From contig AUJT01000012.1 of assembly GCA_000424365.1 (NCBI GenBank), positions 1 through 64,000 of the forward strand: DNA of 64,000 nucleotides. The letters run 5' to 3'. The DNA is from Lachnospiraceae bacterium NK4A144. GTDB lineage: Bacteria > Bacillota > Clostridia > Lachnospirales > Lachnospiraceae. Below, piece by piece: positions 63,404 through 64,000 of the stretch. Within the stretch, counting starts at the first letter, position 1. Each line of letters opens with the position of its first letter. Under the pieces are notes generated by a model. It ran no database searches. It saw only the letters and a program-made list of their open reading frames with translations, and had not been told where the DNA came from. Both the position numbers and the translations under genes were made by a program.

Positions 63404-64000
63404 ATGGCTACAAGTGCAATAGTTAGAGATGGGCAGATCATAAATGCCGGTACTGAAACCGAGAATAATAAAAAGAGTAACTCTATGGTGGAAAAGGAGC
63501 AGTTTCTTCAGCTCCTCGTTGCACAGATGAAGTATCAGGATCCGCTGGAGCCGATGGATAATACCGAGTATGTTTCACAGCTCGCAACATTCTCACAGCT
63601 TGAGCAGATGCAGAATATAAGCCTTACCACCGAGATGCAGAGAGCAACCCTTATGGTGGGAAATCTGGTAACGGTTGATTATACAAATCCGGCTACAGGA
63701 GTGACAACTCAGATAACCGGAAAGGTTGATTACGTGACTATGCAGGGATCAAAGGTAAAGGTATCTGTAAATGATAATCTTTATGATCTGGATTCCGTGA
63801 CCGAAGTATTGGATGCAACCTATGCGGATGCTGTAGAGCTGGCAAATAAATTTAAGGCAGCATATGCTAAGCTTCCGAATGTCAATGCTATCAACGTTAA
63901 TAATGCGGCTGATTACTATGACCAGATAAGCAGCATGAATGCGATATACAATGCTATGAGCACTTATCAGAAGACATTCCTGCCTGATGATATCCAGAAA
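63404..64000 (+). CDS. flgD: Hook-capping protein FlgD, N-terminal part (runs off window)
   Basis: Partial; about 199 codons visible, open at the window edge. FlgD scaffolds hook assembly. The conserved start QFLQLLVAQMKYQDPLEP followed by DNTEYVSQLATFSQLEQMQN is diagnostic. GAAAGGA lies 7-8 bases before the ATG. The Ig/tudor-like later part is interrupted at the edge. It follows fliK by 28 bases, as in Bacillus. Confidence 0.93.
   Translation, partial: MATSAIVRDGQIINAGTETENNKKSNSMVEKEQFLQLLVAQMKYQDPLEPMDNTEYVSQLATFSQLEQMQNISLTTEMQRATLMVGNLVTVDYTNPATGVTTQITGKVDYVTMQGSKVKVSVNDNLYDLDSVTEVLDATYADAVELANKFKAAYAKLPNVNAINVNNAADYYDQISSMNAIYNAMSTYQKTFLPDDIQK

Overview
The window reads as a chromosome segment of a flagellated, low-to-mid GC Gram-positive anaerobe of the Clostridia, most like a Lachnospiraceae (Butyrivibrio/Roseburia-type) genome. 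This is inferred from gene order and families: yicC-remA-gmk-rpoZ followed by rimO-pgsA, codY directly in front of flgB, GlpP antitermination, CsoR copper control, TTG/GTG starts with strong AGGAGG sites, and IS200/IS605. No tRNA, rRNA or CRISPR array was recognised.

Layout. 0-0.9 kb: IS200/IS605 element (tnpB cut by the window edge, tnpA, left-end hairpin). 0.9-4.5 kb: copper operon behind a CsoR-type promoter/operator (small membrane protein, Cys-rich HMA protein, csoR, copA), where the 3' end of copA looks able to start a separate CopZ-like protein. 4.6-10 kb: lysA, a secreted amidase, a DUF3048 surface protein, a flavin-type oxidoreductase and a stand-alone Hpt protein. 10-15.5 kb: two overlapping hybrid histidine kinases, one fused to a complete amino-acid-permease-like domain. 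15.6-17.6 kb: uracil permease with a structured leader, then a long nested palindrome. 17.6-24.1 kb: glycerol regulon (DUF1667, glpB-like, glpA-like, glpF, glpK, glpP), with a terminator just after the glpA promoter that is the expected GlpP target. 24.3-28.4 kb: a third hybrid kinase with a terminator in its leader, plus a response regulator. 28.5-31.6 kb: proB and a 2-isopropylmalate synthase fused to an AraC-type DNA-binding domain. 31.8-42.4 kb: housekeeping genes (yicC, remA, gmk, rpoZ, rimO, pgsA, a CinA remnant, mgtE, rpsT, lepA, hemW) with a 190-bp MITE and a solo end of the same family. 42.5-48.1 kb: degenerate-GGDEF/EAL protein, HD-domain protein and a PilT-like ATPase lacking catalytic residues. 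48.4-53.7 kb: comM, dprA, topA, codY. 53.8-64 kb: early flagellar operon flgB-flgC-fliE-fliF-fliG-fliH-fliI-fliJ-ylxF, a terminator, then fliK and flgD (cut by the edge).

Together the genes cover copper homeostasis, glycerol uptake and oxidation, amino-acid synthesis, envelope and translation functions, and a heavy signalling load (three hybrid kinases, Hpt, a response regulator, c-di-GMP turnover) beside motility. The least conventional items are the LeuA-AraC fusion, the permease-kinase fusion, the internal start in copA, the substituted PilT and the MITE with an intact target duplication. I did not find one clearly new multi-gene system; the best candidates are single-gene fusions and leader structures.
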